Positions 1-7,908 are shown, counted from the first letter of the stretch. The stretch: 46,790 nt of DNA from a virus (IMGVR_UViG_3300030389_002782:3680-50469), one strand, 5' to 3'. The notes: generated by a model from the letters alone, not told the origin. Made by a program: numbers and translations.

Positions 1-1
1 A

Positions 2-1267
2 CCAAATTTAAAACCAAAGTTTTTGCCTGAAGACAAAAACGCCGCTGGTTCAACTGGTGCAAGAGAACACGCAATAGCGACCAAAAGTGGTTGGGGTCTA
101 ACACCAGGCCTTGCTGCTAGTGGTAACGACAATACGGATGCACAACCTGAAATACTGGTATGTGTAAAAAATTTAGCAGAAGCATTTGGTTCTGCATCTA
201 TTATTGGTATAAATTGGACTGATCAAACAGTTGCAGATACAGGTACATTTGATATCACTGTGACATTTGATGAGGCAGTAGATATTACATCTGCAACAAG
301 AACTGCAAACCAAACAATTACTAATAAAGCATACATCTTATTATCAAGAGTTGGAAAAACAGACATGGTTGAAGATAGTACAATGGCATGTCAATATTTT
401 TCTGGTTCAGGTACAAACCAACTTACATTTAGAGGACTTGCACAAACAAACGCAGCTGCAGGTTTCTTAGCATTTAATGGCGAAGGAGTTGGTGATACAG
501 GTGTTGTAACAGGTATTAACTTTGACGGAACTGCAACAATGACTGAGGAAGACGGAAGTTCAGCATTAAGTATTAGACTTGAAGCTGGAACAACATCAGA
601 TCCAACATTTGGTGCAAAACTTATCGCAAACGGAAGTGCTGGTAAATCTGCAACAGTAAACGGTGCATTAACAACTGCAACAACAGCATTAGTATTGGAC
701 GGCAATTCTGGTACAATCGCAGTTGGTGACGTTGTCACTGTCAAAGATACAAGTACATTATCTTTCGCAGACGCAGACGGAAATACAGCAATTTCAACAA
801 ACAATGAATTAACAGTTGCCGCTACAAACGGATCAACATCTGTAACACTAAGTGAAGCAATCACAGTTGCAGATAATGTTGATGTTTTATTCCATACAGA
901 CGGTGGTGAAGAAATCATCTGTGATTCATTAGCATTTAAAGTTGCAGGTCCATTGTTTGCTACAAGATCAGATATTACTACAATAACAAGAACTGGTCAA
1001 GATACAAGTGTTGCAATACTTTTAGAAGAAGGTACAGCAGACTTTGAAGGTAAAACAAATGGTGACGGAAACTTCTTTAGACTTGTACAAGAGTCAGGTA
1101 GTGCCGCATCAAATGACAGTGATGGCAGAAACGCAGAGGGTAAGACACTAAGAACTGATCCTATCGTTGTTGAAACATCATTGAACGATGCCGCAACATT
1201 GTCACAGACAGGTACATCAAGTGGTACAGCCAACATCTTAAAAGGTGTTGATGTCGCTGCCGCATAG
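2..1267 (+). CDS. Virion structural protein of marine T4-like phages, 5' end cut off
   Basis: The frame is open from base 2 with no in-frame ATG before KPKFLPEDKNAAG, so the true start lies just outside the window and about 421 codons are visible. The first 50 residues (PEDKNAAGSTGAREHA, then a WGLTPG turn) resemble a structural protein I recall from marine T4-like phages. The rest is Thr/Ser/Ala/Gly-rich and beta-strand-like, with an acidic body and no cysteine-based active site, as expected of a virion surface or fibre-associated protein. A late-type TATAAATA box follows three bases after the stop. The exact role is unknown. Structural class is likely; specific identity is not claimed. Confidence 0.7.
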   Translation, partial: PNLKPKFLPEDKNAAGSTGAREHAIATKSGWGLTPGLAASGNDNTDAQPEILVCVKNLAEAFGSASIIGINWTDQTVADTGTFDITVTFDEAVDITSATRTANQTITNKAYILLSRVGKTDMVEDSTMACQYFSGSGTNQLTFRGLAQTNAAAGFLAFNGEGVGDTGVVTGINFDGTATMTEEDGSSALSIRLEAGTTSDPTFGAKLIANGSAGKSATVNGALTTATTALVLDGNSGTIAVGDVVTVKDTSTLSFADADGNTAISTNNELTVAATNGSTSVTLSEAITVADNVDVLFHTDGGEEIICDSLAFKVAGPLFATRSDITTITRTGQDTSVAILLEEGTADFEGKTNGDGNFFRLVQESGSAASNDSDGRNAEGKTLRTDPIVVETSLNDAATLSQTGTSSGTANILKGVDVAAA

Positions 1268-1269
1268 TA

Positions 1270-1277
1270 TATAAATA
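1270..1277 (+). promoter_or_regulatory. T4-like late promoter box TATAAATA
   Basis: An exact TATAAATA lies in the 117-base gap between two structural genes, 108 bases upstream of the next ATG. T4 late genes use this -10 box with gp55/gp33/gp45, and a gp33-like gene is present in this window. In DNA this AT-rich the octamer is expected several times by chance, so position is the main support. Confidence 0.55.
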
Positions 1278-1286
1278 GTTTAACTT

Positions 1287-1359
1287 GAGTCTATTATTAT
1301 AGGCTCAGTGATGTAGGATAGGGAAACTGATTTCCTACAGTAGAATCCCTCGAAAGAGG
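1287..1359 (+). promoter_or_regulatory. Structured mRNA leader with three hairpins
   Basis: Three stems follow one another. GAGTCTAT (1287-1294) pairs with ATAGGCTC (1299-1306). TGTAGGA (1312-1318) pairs with TCCTACA (1333-1339). CCTC (1348-1351) pairs with GAGG (1356-1359) across a GAAA tetraloop. They sit between the late-type box and the ribosome site (GAAGGAG) of the next gene, so they would form its 5' leader. No U-run follows, so a terminator is unlikely; message stability or translation control is an inference. Confidence 0.5.
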
Positions 1360-1384
1360 TTAATAACATAGAAGGAGACCTATA

Positions 1385-1939
1385 ATGGCCGATCTAAAGA
1401 TCACTGCATTAACTTCTCTAGCAGCTGCTTCAGCAAGAGAAGACTTATTGCATATAATCGATGACCCAAGTGGAACACCGATTAACAAAAAAGAAACAGT
1501 TGGAGATTTCTTCAACGCATTAACAGCACCAGTAACACTTGCTGACTCAGACGTAACATTAACTGAGGCAACACACGCTGGTCGTATCGTAATTACACCA
1601 AACGTAAGTGCAAATAGAACATACACATTACCAACACCTAAAGTTGGAATGTTATTCAGATTTATTGGCCCAACAGGTTTGGCTGCAGCTGATGGTCACT
1701 CAGTGATTATCTCTGCTGGTACTGGTAACTCAATTTTCTTCAAAGGACAATTAGTACACCACGATACAGACCAAACTGGTCAAACATCATCTGTTGTATT
1801 CTCAGATCAAGACTCAAATGAGACAATCACAGTAGCGCTTGCTCAGGCACTTGACATCACATGTGTTGGTACATCAACAACAACATGGCAGATTTCAGGT
1901 TTCACTGCATCTAACACAGCAGTGGCATTTGCTGACTAA
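1385..1939 (+). CDS. Small virion-associated protein (MADxKITALT family), 184 aa
   Basis: The N-terminus, MADLKITALTSLAAASAREDLLHIIDDPSGTPINKK, is nearly the same as that of the gene at 2312, so the two are paralogues. I recall this N-terminal module (DDPSGTPxNKK) from marine phage structural proteins. After it comes a beta-rich segment with RTYTLPTPKVGMLFRFIG, reminiscent of phage tail-fibre or receptor-binding C-terminal modules. A strong SD (GAAGGAGACC) precedes the ATG. It is followed by an intrinsic terminator at 1951, so it ends a transcript. Function is unproven; a fibre or decoration role fits the neighbours. Confidence 0.65.
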   Translation: MADLKITALTSLAAASAREDLLHIIDDPSGTPINKKETVGDFFNALTAPVTLADSDVTLTEATHAGRIVITPNVSANRTYTLPTPKVGMLFRFIGPTGLAAADGHSVIISAGTGNSIFFKGQLVHHDTDQTGQTSSVVFSDQDSNETITVALAQALDITCVGTSTTTWQISGFTASNTAVAFAD

Positions 1940-1950
1940 TCTTAATTTTC

Positions 1951-1981
1951 AAGTGACCATCTTTATGGTGGTCACTTTTTT
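1951..1981 (+). terminator. Intrinsic terminator
   Basis: AAGTGACCA (1951-1959) pairs perfectly with TGGTCACTT (1969-1977) around a nine-base loop, and a run of six T (1976-1981) follows at once. It lies 12 bases after the upstream stop codon. This is a classical Rho-independent terminator for the structural transcript. Confidence 0.85.
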
Positions 1982-1997
1982 ATCATAAGGAGTTATT

Positions 1998-2252
1998 ATG
2001 AGTTTATCAAAAGAAGATCTTGAAAAACAAATATCTAAATTAGAAAAAGATATTGTAACTTTACAGAATGCTATTACTGACTTTGAAAAGAAGAAAAGTG
2101 AAGCAGTCGCACAATTGAATGCTTTTCAAGGTGCGATACAACAATGTAAATTGTTTTTAACAGAGATTAATAATGAGGCCGACGGTGGACTTGGAGATTT
2201 AGGTGGATTACCTAATGAATCTAAAGAAGAAAAAACTGACGACCAGATGTGA
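1998..2252 (+). CDS. Small coiled-coil protein, 84 aa
   Basis: The product is almost wholly helical. Heptad-like leucine, isoleucine and phenylalanine spacing runs from residue 5 to about 58 (LEKQISKLEKDIVTLQNAI), followed by an acidic, Gly-rich tail. The SD AAGGAG precedes the ATG. It sits between two paralogous structural genes, so a small virion or assembly helper such as a trimerising or fibre-chaperone coiled coil is possible. No family is recognised. Confidence 0.6.
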   Translation: MSLSKEDLEKQISKLEKDIVTLQNAITDFEKKKSEAVAQLNAFQGAIQQCKLFLTEINNEADGGLGDLGGLPNESKEEKTDDQM

Positions 2253-2290
2253 TTATGGTGTATGCCATAAGTAAAATTCCCTACTTAGGG
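2253..2290 (+). promoter_or_regulatory. Hairpin pair in the leader of the second paralogue
   Basis: TTATGG (2253-2258) pairs with CCATAA (2265-2270), and CCCT (2279-2282) pairs with AGGG (2287-2290). These lie directly upstream of the SD AAAGGAGAAC of the gene at 2312. The arrangement (short CCCT-type stem, AT-rich spacer, SD, ATGGCCGA) parallels the leader of the paralogue at 1385, which suggests that leader and gene were duplicated together. Confidence 0.4.
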
Positions 2291-2311
2291 TTTATATAAA
2301 GGAGAACGGTT

Positions 2312-2788
2312 ATGGCCGATAAGAAAATTACAGCGTTAACAGACCTATCAACAGGTATTGCTTCTGCTGATTTACTACATGTGATTGATGATCCAAGTGG
2401 AACACCAATCAACAAAAAAGTTTCAGTCGCAAACTTTATTAATAATTTACCTTCTTTCATTGGTTTTTCTAACTCAGTGGAAGATATATCTGACGGTACA
2501 CAAACTGCAATCTCAGTATCAACTGCTTTGACATTACTACAAACTGCTGGATCAAACGCAACTACACTTGCTAATGGAACAGTTGTAGGTCAAATCAAAA
2601 TCATCGTACACGATACAGATGGTGGATCTACTGAGATGACACCTGCGAGTGCATTAGGATTTGTAAACGCAGAATTTGTGACTGCTGGTGATACTTTGAC
2701 ATGTATGTGGACAGGTTCTGCATGGGTTGTTCTTGCATCCCACGCTGCAGCCGCTGACACAGGTGTCGCTGAGGTATCAGACGACTAA
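2312..2788 (+). CDS. Small virion-associated protein (MADxKITALT family), second copy, 158 aa
   Basis: This is the paralogue of the gene at 1385: both share MADxKITALT, an ADLLHxIDDPSGTPINKK segment and a following xxFxN linker, then diverge. Here the C-terminal part is beta-rich with hydrophobic strands (GQIKIIVHDTDGG, LTCMWTGSAWVVLASHAA), like phage fibre-tip or tail-surface domains. It has a clear SD and a hairpin leader. Its neighbours are structural. A receptor-binding or decoration role is an inference. Confidence 0.65.
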   Translation: MADKKITALTDLSTGIASADLLHVIDDPSGTPINKKVSVANFINNLPSFIGFSNSVEDISDGTQTAISVSTALTLLQTAGSNATTLANGTVVGQIKIIVHDTDGGSTEMTPASALGFVNAEFVTAGDTLTCMWTGSAWVVLASHAAAADTGVAEVSDD

Positions 2789-2798
2789 TACTAATTAA

Positions 2799-2823
2799 CA
2801 CTTGGGGCGTAAAGCCCCAGGTG
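2799..2823 (+). terminator. Strong hairpin after the structural gene, without a U-tract
   Basis: A ten-base-pair stem, CACTTGGGGC against GCCCCAGGTG with one G-T pair and a GTAAA loop, begins 11 bases after the stop at 2788 and ends 17 bases before the next ATG. No T-run follows, so it may be a weak terminator, an mRNA 3'-end stabiliser or a leader element of the gene at 2840. Confidence 0.45.
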
Positions 2824-2839
2824 CTATGAAGGGAAAAAA

Positions 2840-3268
2840 ATGAAAAGCTTTAAAAAATTTGTCACAGAAATGGTCGGTCCTCACGCAATGGGGTATCAGT
2901 TTGATTCAAATGACATGTTGTCTGCGTTATCAAACCCAGTTGTCTTGCAAAAGTTAAATGCATTTGTTGGTAAAATTACTAATGAAGAAACAAAGATAGT
3001 TGAAGATGCGATTTCAAATCTTAGACAAAAACTTATGAGAGTTGGATTAAGTTTTGGTGCTGTGCCTATGTTCGAAGGTAAGAGTGGTAGTTTCTCACTT
3101 CCATTAACATTATTTGGTGGAAGATTTGGAAAAGACACAGATACACCTTTCGATGAGTTTTTAAATGATGACGGCATATCAGATAAAATCGAAGGTGGAT
3201 TATCACTGAATATAGGTTATGAAATGACCGAGGCAAACTGTTATAAGATTACTGCAAAAATCGAATAA
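2840..3268 (+). CDS. Conserved phage protein of unknown function, 142 aa
   Basis: It begins MKSFKKFVTEM, the short basic-amphipathic N-terminus often seen in proteins of marine T4-like phages near the capsid genes. A helical part (residues 25-70) is followed by a Gly/Phe-rich beta part (SFSLPLTLFGGRFG). No catalytic motif is seen. The SD AAGGGAAA precedes the ATG. It is co-directional with the structural block, so a virion or assembly role is plausible but not shown. Confidence 0.6.
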   Translation: MKSFKKFVTEMVGPHAMGYQFDSNDMLSALSNPVVLQKLNAFVGKITNEETKIVEDAISNLRQKLMRVGLSFGAVPMFEGKSGSFSLPLTLFGGRFGKDTDTPFDEFLNDDGISDKIEGGLSLNIGYEMTEANCYKITAKIE

Positions 3269-3276
3269 ATAATGAC

Positions 3277-3639
3277 ATGTATGAGAAGATTACTTCCGAC
3301 AATGTCATTATGTTTGCAATAAAAAATTATAATAATCCTCAATGTGAGGGTGAAATTGAGTTTCATGATGATTTAAAAAGATTTAAATATATTAAACGAC
3401 TCTTTAAAAAATATCAAGACACGGGTGAACTTCGAGAACGCCTGCTTATCAATCACTTCATAGTTTTAAATAATGTTTTTGGATCAGATGCAGCCATTAC
3501 ATTATTATTGTTTAAAATAGAGAAACAATATTGGAGTATTATGAAATCATTTTTAATATATCTAAATATGTTAGAGAAACATGAATTAAAAGGTGTACAA
3601 TCTGATGAAAATGTTTTTAATATTTTAAGGAAATTATAA
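3277..3639 (+). CDS. Conserved T4-like marine phage protein, 120 aa
   Basis: The product starts MYEKITSDNVIMFAIKNYNNPQC and continues with a helical region (RFKYIKRLFKKYQDTGELRERLLINH). I recall this pattern from a conserved hypothetical protein of marine T4-like phages. It is all-helical with no cofactor motif. It begins eight bases after the previous stop and overlaps the next start by one base, so it is translated as part of the structural operon. Function unknown. Confidence 0.7.
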   Translation: MYEKITSDNVIMFAIKNYNNPQCEGEIEFHDDLKRFKYIKRLFKKYQDTGELRERLLINHFIVLNNVFGSDAAITLLLFKIEKQYWSIMKSFLIYLNMLEKHELKGVQSDENVFNILRKL

Positions 3640-4253
3640 TGGGAAGAGCAATAGATTTATTTGTTACATATCGATTTATCAAACTGTTAACCACACCGTT
3701 TGAAAAGTCTGAAGCGTTTAAGTTAGGCATAATCGATAAAGACGGAAACAGAATTAAAAAACCTAAATCAACAAAACCAGCAGTTGAACTTACCACATCT
3801 GAACAAAAGGCTGCATATACCATACTTCATAAATTAGTATTCAATATCAAAAAAATATTTTCCAAAGTGCCGGGTCTTAGAACAAAAGTAGGAACATATG
3901 CGGCCGCATTGTTTCTATTGAAAGATACATTCAAAGAGTCTATAGAAGACCCAGATATGTTTGAAAAAGAGTTTTTAAAGTATTTAAAAGAGGAAGGTGT
4001 AGAGTTTGATGATGAAATACAAGAAGAAGTTATTGGATTTGGTGAACAACTTCCTAAAGGTAGATATAGATTAAAACAAGATATACTAAATAAAGAAGAA
4101 GAAGAGTTAACTGCAAAGAAGGGTGACATCGTAATTGCATTTGATGATGAACCACCAGTCGATACAGTTTTAGGAGTAGAAATTTTTTCTGTGATACATG
4201 AAAAATCACAAGAGAAAATTTATGTAAGTTTAGAGGACTTAGAAGATGCTTAA
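3639..4253 (+). CDS. Conserved T4-like marine phage protein with hydrophobic helix, 204 aa
   Basis: The N-terminal half (VTYRFIKLLTTPFEKSEAFKLGIID, then LVFNIKKIF and LRTKVGTYAAALFLLKD) looks like a conserved family I associate with marine T4-like phages. The C-terminal half is acidic and beta-like, with a lysine-rich patch near residue 148 (LTAKKGDIVIAFDDEPP). One Ala-rich hydrophobic helix lies around residue 90. Position next to the capsid-type genes suggests a head or assembly protein; no enzymatic motif is visible. Confidence 0.65.
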   Translation: MGRAIDLFVTYRFIKLLTTPFEKSEAFKLGIIDKDGNRIKKPKSTKPAVELTTSEQKAAYTILHKLVFNIKKIFSKVPGLRTKVGTYAAALFLLKDTFKESIEDPDMFEKEFLKYLKEEGVEFDDEIQEEVIGFGEQLPKGRYRLKQDILNKEEEELTAKKGDIVIAFDDEPPVDTVLGVEIFSVIHEKSQEKIYVSLEDLEDA

Positions 4254-4755
4254 AAAATTTAAAGAAGTAAATGTCTTTAATGGTAGACCAGTAGAAGAGG
4301 ATGCACCTACAAATGCAACTGGGCCTGCTGTTGCTGGAACAGGTGACGACAGTTCAGTTGTTGTAGTAAGAAGAAAAAAAGACAAGAAGAATCAAATGTT
4401 CTTAGATGCAAGAACAAAAGCATACAAACAACATGCAGAGAAACTTCAAAAAATGCGTGAAAGAAGAAGTAAACTTAAAGAGAAAATACTTACACAAACT
4501 GATGAATTTTATAGAGAGATGTTTGTTGTAGAAAATAATCTTAAAATGTTAAAAGATATTGTCAAAAAGAAATCAGCAAAACCTTTAAAATTTAAAGATG
4601 GTAGAATGAAAGTTGATTTAACAACTGCAAGTACAATCACACAAGTTTATGATAAAGTTAATTCAGTGAATAAAAAAAAGATAGAAAATATGATAAACGG
4701 CACAAAGAAAAATTTTTTACAAATCTCAAATGCCGTTTTTAAACTAGCGAGATAA
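4246..4755 (+). CDS. Basic coiled-coil protein, 169 aa
   Basis: A short N-terminal segment leads into a low-complexity linker (EDAPTNATGPAVAGTGDDS), then a Lys/Arg-rich patch (VRRKKDKKNQM) and a long helix, about residues 55-110, rich in K, E and R. It overlaps the upstream gene by eight bases and ends two bases before the next gene. Proteins of this layout (APTN linker, then KKK) occur in the head-gene region of T4-like marine phages. Binding to packaged DNA is only a guess from charge. Confidence 0.55.
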   Translation: MLKKFKEVNVFNGRPVEEDAPTNATGPAVAGTGDDSSVVVVRRKKDKKNQMFLDARTKAYKQHAEKLQKMRERRSKLKEKILTQTDEFYREMFVVENNLKMLKDIVKKKSAKPLKFKDGRMKVDLTTASTITQVYDKVNSVNKKKIENMINGTKKNFLQISNAVFKLAR

Positions 4756-4757
4756 AC

Positions 4758-5693
4758 ATGGGATTGATGTCTCTAAAAGAATATGGTCTTGCATATGAAC
4801 CATCTGGTAGAGATTATGCTTATAGTTTATATCAACCTGTCGCAGATCTCAATCTTAGAGCTCAAAAAGAAAAACAAGTTTCCAAATCAGACATAGATCA
4901 AATAGAAAGATACGCAGATCGTCTTTTTGCGTCATTGAATATTGATGTAGAATTTACTAAACATTTTATGGATCGAGTAAATGATGCAAGAAATAAAACA
5001 CAAATCACACCATCTGAACTTACAAGACTATTCAAACAATCATATAGAAAACACGGCAAGAAAATTAAAAACTTAGGACCAGATGCAGAGGCAGTTTTGA
5101 ATGATATGCAAACTGATATCAACATGCCGTTTGTTTTAAAAGTTGATGGTAACGAACTTGATTTAGTTGCAAAGACTGTGATGAGAAAAAAGAATTTTAA
5201 AACAAAAGGACCTAAATTATCGTTTGAAGAATTTAAAGTTAAATTAGATGAAAAAAAGAAAGACACATGTCCACCTGGTTATAGATATGATACAAATTTA
5301 AATCAATGTGTTCCTATAAATTTTAGAAAAACATATTATATAGGAGTTCCAAGATCAACATCTTCAGATCAAGATACAGATACAGATACACCAAAAACTG
5401 ACAATCAAACAGGTAATGGCAATGTCAATGGCAATGGTGCTGGAAATGGAGGCAACGGAAACGGAGCCGCATCAGGTAATGGTGGAGGCAATGCAGGTGG
5501 CGAACAATATATAGCTGCAGATGTAAGAAAAATGCCAGATGGTCGATATGGAGTTTACGCAGACAAATTTAAAAATAAAAAAAGAGTGATGACACCTGGT
5601 GGTAAACATGCGAAGGAACTTAAAAAAGTTTATAGTAATAAAAAAGATGCAAATGATTACATGGCTGCAATCATGATTGCGAAAGGAGGGTGA
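4758..5693 (+). CDS. Conserved phage protein with a Gly/Asn-rich hinge, 311 aa
   Basis: Residues 40-150 hold a helical domain with VEFTKHFMDRVNDARN and a KLDEKKK end, a pattern I recall from marine T4-like phages. A CPPGYRYDTNLNQC segment near residue 172 has two cysteines that could pair. A hinge of Gly, Asn and Ala (about 214-253) then joins a 55-residue basic C-terminal domain (DGRYGVYADKFKNKKRV) that looks like an AP2- or Arm-type DNA-binding fold. Its neighbours are structural and basic proteins. Exact role unknown; DNA contact through the tail domain is an inference. Confidence 0.6.
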   Translation: MGLMSLKEYGLAYEPSGRDYAYSLYQPVADLNLRAQKEKQVSKSDIDQIERYADRLFASLNIDVEFTKHFMDRVNDARNKTQITPSELTRLFKQSYRKHGKKIKNLGPDAEAVLNDMQTDINMPFVLKVDGNELDLVAKTVMRKKNFKTKGPKLSFEEFKVKLDEKKKDTCPPGYRYDTNLNQCVPINFRKTYYIGVPRSTSSDQDTDTDTPKTDNQTGNGNVNGNGAGNGGNGNGAASGNGGGNAGGEQYIAADVRKMPDGRYGVYADKFKNKKRVMTPGGKHAKELKKVYSNKKDANDYMAAIMIAKGG

Positions 5694-6106
5694 TGAAAAC
5701 TTACAAACATTTCATAGAAAGTTTATGGGCAAACATTCATAAAAAAAGAGAAAGAATCAAAAGAGGTTCTGGTGAAAGAATGAGAAAAAAAGGTGAGAAG
5801 GGCGCTCCTACTCCAGCACAAATGGCAAGAGCAAAATCAGAAGATGCACACACAGCCTTAGATAGAATTAGAGCTAAACACAAACGAGAAAAAGAAACAG
5901 ATAAAGATAGAAGAGACAGAGAATTAGATCGTGCAAGACTTGATACTGCAAGACAAATGAATAGAGAACAAGCACCTAATACTGCTGATGCAATGAAAAG
6001 ATTTAAAGCAGGTAAGGCTGGTTTTACAGATAAAGCACATTTAAAAGCAAAGGGTCTGATTGCAAGAAGTGACGGAACTAAGAGAAAATCCGATAAATAC
6101 AAATAA
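5690..6106 (+). CDS. Small, very basic conserved phage protein, 138 aa
   Basis: SLWANIHKKRERIKRGSGERMRKKGEKGAPTPAQ near the N-terminus is a motif I recognise from many marine phages. Nearly a third of residues are Lys or Arg, and a helical KREKETDKDRRDRELDRARL stretch follows. No catalytic site is seen. It overlaps both neighbours (ATGA and TAATG type), so expression is coupled. A virion DNA-binding or scaffold-like role fits the charge but is not established. Confidence 0.65.
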   Translation: MMKTYKHFIESLWANIHKKRERIKRGSGERMRKKGEKGAPTPAQMARAKSEDAHTALDRIRAKHKREKETDKDRRDRELDRARLDTARQMNREQAPNTADAMKRFKAGKAGFTDKAHLKAKGLIARSDGTKRKSDKYK

Positions 6107-6399
6107 TGTCAGAACAAACAAAAAAAGTAAATTTAGAATTAGAGATTGACACTAACACAGTTGACTCTAGTAAAAATAAATATCAAGGTCTTATTGATCT
6201 TGCAAAAGCAGTTGATGCTTGGAGAATTTTTCCTAGATTATTTTTAACTGTTTACATTATATTATTATATAAATGTGTTATTTGGTATATGAATTTAGCG
6301 GCTCCAACTATGGAACAATCAGGTCTAATCAGTATTGTTGTTGGTGCAGGTGCTGCTTGGTTTGGATTATACACTGGCACAAGTAAAAGTAAGAAATAA
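6106..6399 (+). CDS. Holin-like membrane protein, 97 aa
   Basis: An acidic N-terminal segment is followed by AVDAWRIFPRLF, a first membrane span (LTVYIILLYKCVIWYM, about 46-62), a short loop, a second span rich in small residues (GLISIVVGAGAAWFGLYTG, about 73-91) and a basic tail (KSKK). Two spans with a charged tail is the shape of small phage holins, and the pattern is common next to lysis genes in marine phages. It starts the membrane/lysis block, with spanin-like genes 1 kb downstream. Confidence 0.6.
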   Translation: MSEQTKKVNLELEIDTNTVDSSKNKYQGLIDLAKAVDAWRIFPRLFLTVYIILLYKCVIWYMNLAAPTMEQSGLISIVVGAGAAWFGLYTGTSKSKK

Positions 6400-6412
6400 T
6401 TAGGAGTTCAAA

Positions 6413-6991
6413 ATGGAAATATTACTAACACTTGCCATGAAATTTTGGCAGTGGACTGTTTTAATAAGTTTAATTATTATTGGTTTTATTGTTAATCTTT
6501 TCGATAAAAAGGTTGACAACAGAGTCAATTTTTCATATAATGACTATCCACACATGAAACCAATTAGAATTGAAACAAAAGGAAAAGGTTTCTTTAAAAT
6601 GATATTAATGTGGCTTCTCGGTGTAAGACATTGGGAGATTACAAAAGATTTTACTTTCTCACTAGAAGGTAAAAATTATGTCATACCAGCAGGTTTTACT
6701 TTTGATGGTGCAAGTATTCCAAAATTTTTGCACATGTTCTTATCACCTGTTGGAGTGCTTTTAATAGGTGGACTCATACACGACTATGCTTATAAGTATG
6801 AAACTCTATTAGAAGATAATAAGAAAGATACTATGGGTATCATATCTCAAAAAAGAGCAGATCAAATCTTTAGAGATATTAATATCGAAGTAAATGGTTT
6901 CTATCTTATGAATTACTTAGCATACTGGTCACTAAGACTAGGTGGATTTATGGCGTGGAACAAACACCGTAAAGTCAACGCTAAGATATAA
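6413..6991 (+). CDS. DUF1353 protein with N-terminal membrane anchor, 192 aa
   Basis: Residues 8-28 form a membrane span (FWQWTVLISLIIIGFIV). Residues 75-150 match what I know of DUF1353: a beta strand with IPAGFTFDGASIPKF, then GLIHDYAYKY. The conserved FDGAS-P and HD-xxY residues may form the active or binding site of this family, whose reaction is unknown. It lies between a holin-like gene and small membrane genes, so a role at the envelope during lysis or release is an inference. Confidence 0.65.
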   Translation: MEILLTLAMKFWQWTVLISLIIIGFIVNLFDKKVDNRVNFSYNDYPHMKPIRIETKGKGFFKMILMWLLGVRHWEITKDFTFSLEGKNYVIPAGFTFDGASIPKFLHMFLSPVGVLLIGGLIHDYAYKYETLLEDNKKDTMGIISQKRADQIFRDINIEVNGFYLMNYLAYWSLRLGGFMAWNKHRKVNAKI

Positions 6992-7006
6992 AAAGGAGGT
7001 TCTAAT

Positions 7007-7165
7007 ATGAACTGGTTAAAAGAAAGATCAAAAGAGATGTCTTCTATATCAGGCGCAGGTCTGGTTGTTCTTGGAGGACTGATAGTATTAGGTGGACCAT
7101 TTGTCAAATTATTGGCATGGGTCGCTATCATATGGGGTATCATCTCCATAATTCGTAAAGACTAA
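7007..7165 (+). CDS. Single-span small membrane protein, 52 aa
   Basis: A near-perfect SD (GGAGG at 6995-6999) precedes the ATG. The peptide, MNWLKERSKEMSSISGAG followed by two close hydrophobic stretches (LVVLGGLIVLGG, LLAWVAIIWGIISII) and an RKD end, is a one- or two-span membrane protein. It sits in the lysis block between the DUF1353 gene and the spanin-like pair. A holin or antiholin role is possible but not shown. Confidence 0.65.
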   Translation: MNWLKERSKEMSSISGAGLVVLGGLIVLGGPFVKLLAWVAIIWGIISIIRKD

Positions 7166-7171
7166 TCATTT

Positions 7172-7540
7172 ATGTTAGGAATTAGATTATTATTAATTGG
7201 TATCGTCAGCGCCACTTTAATTGGCGCTGGCGCTTACGTGCTTAAGTTAAGATCAGATAATGCAATCCTAAAAGCAAATCAAGTAAAATTAGAGGGTGCG
7301 ATTGAAACACAAAAAGCAGTAATCGAAAATCAAAAACAAGATTATGAACAAATTATCTCTATCAACAAAGAGTTGAATGATGACATAATAGAGATTAACA
7401 AATCAAAACAAATATTACAAAATAAATTATCAAAACATGATTTAAATTTTCTTGCAGTGGAGAAACCAGGGTTGATTGAAAAAATAATCAATAAAGGATC
7501 TGATAAAATTATGGATGAACTAAATGAGGCAACAAGATGA
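7172..7540 (+). CDS. Inner-membrane spanin-like protein (Rz-like), 122 aa
   Basis: Residues 4-24 form a single N-terminal membrane span (IRLLLIGIVSATLIGAGAYVL). It is followed by a long periplasmic coiled coil (about 27-95) and a short C-terminal helix. This matches i-spanins, which join with an outer-membrane lipoprotein to fuse the two membranes at the end of lysis. The next gene encodes exactly such a lipoprotein and overlaps the stop by four bases. The assignment rests on topology and order, since spanins share little sequence. Confidence 0.65.
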   Translation: MLGIRLLLIGIVSATLIGAGAYVLKLRSDNAILKANQVKLEGAIETQKAVIENQKQDYEQIISINKELNDDIIEINKSKQILQNKLSKHDLNFLAVEKPGLIEKIINKGSDKIMDELNEATR

Positions 7541-7908
7541 TTAGAGTCGTAGTAACATGTATGATGTTGGTAGTTGTACTACTAATATTCTCTGGTTGTT
7601 CAACATTTAGATCAGAGAAACAAATAGAAGTAATTACAGAGGAAATCGAGAAACCAAAATTAAATTTAGATGCAGTAGAACCTCTAGATTTAAAACCTGT
7701 TAAATGGATTGTACTTACGAGAGAAAATGTTGAAGAAGTTTTTACTAACCTAGAAAAAGACGGAAAGTCAGTGGCGTTGTTTGCACTTGATACTGATACT
7801 TATGAAATATTAGCAGTTAATATGGAGGATATAAAAAGATACATATTGACTCAAAAGACAATCTTAGTTAAGTATAAAGAGTATTACGAACCTGTTGAAG
7901 AACAATAA
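7537..7908 (+). CDS. Lipoprotein, probable outer-membrane spanin partner, 123 aa
   Basis: A signal peptide with a lipobox (LLIFSGCSTF, cysteine at about residue 21) predicts lipid attachment and outer-membrane sorting. The mature part is about 100 residues with no enzyme motif; o-spanins are usually shorter, so it could also be an unrelated phage lipoprotein. The ATGA overlap with the upstream inner-membrane coiled-coil gene is the classic spanin arrangement. Confidence 0.55.
   Translation: MIRVVVTCMMLVVVLLIFSGCSTFRSEKQIEVITEEIEKPKLNLDAVEPLDLKPVKWIVLTRENVEEVFTNLEKDGKSVALFALDTDTYEILAVNMEDIKRYILTQKTILVKYKEYYEPVEEQ

Noticed and set aside
391-918. Long open frame on the minus strand (175 codons)
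   Set aside because: It lies fully antisense to a structural gene; the Val/Ser/Pro-rich product is the expected complement of Thr/Ala-rich coding DNA, and no ribosome site is present.
5400-5510. Short tandem repeat in DNA
   Set aside because: The GGNAATGG-like repetition is the codon pattern of the Gly/Asn linker of the 4758 gene, not an independent repeat.
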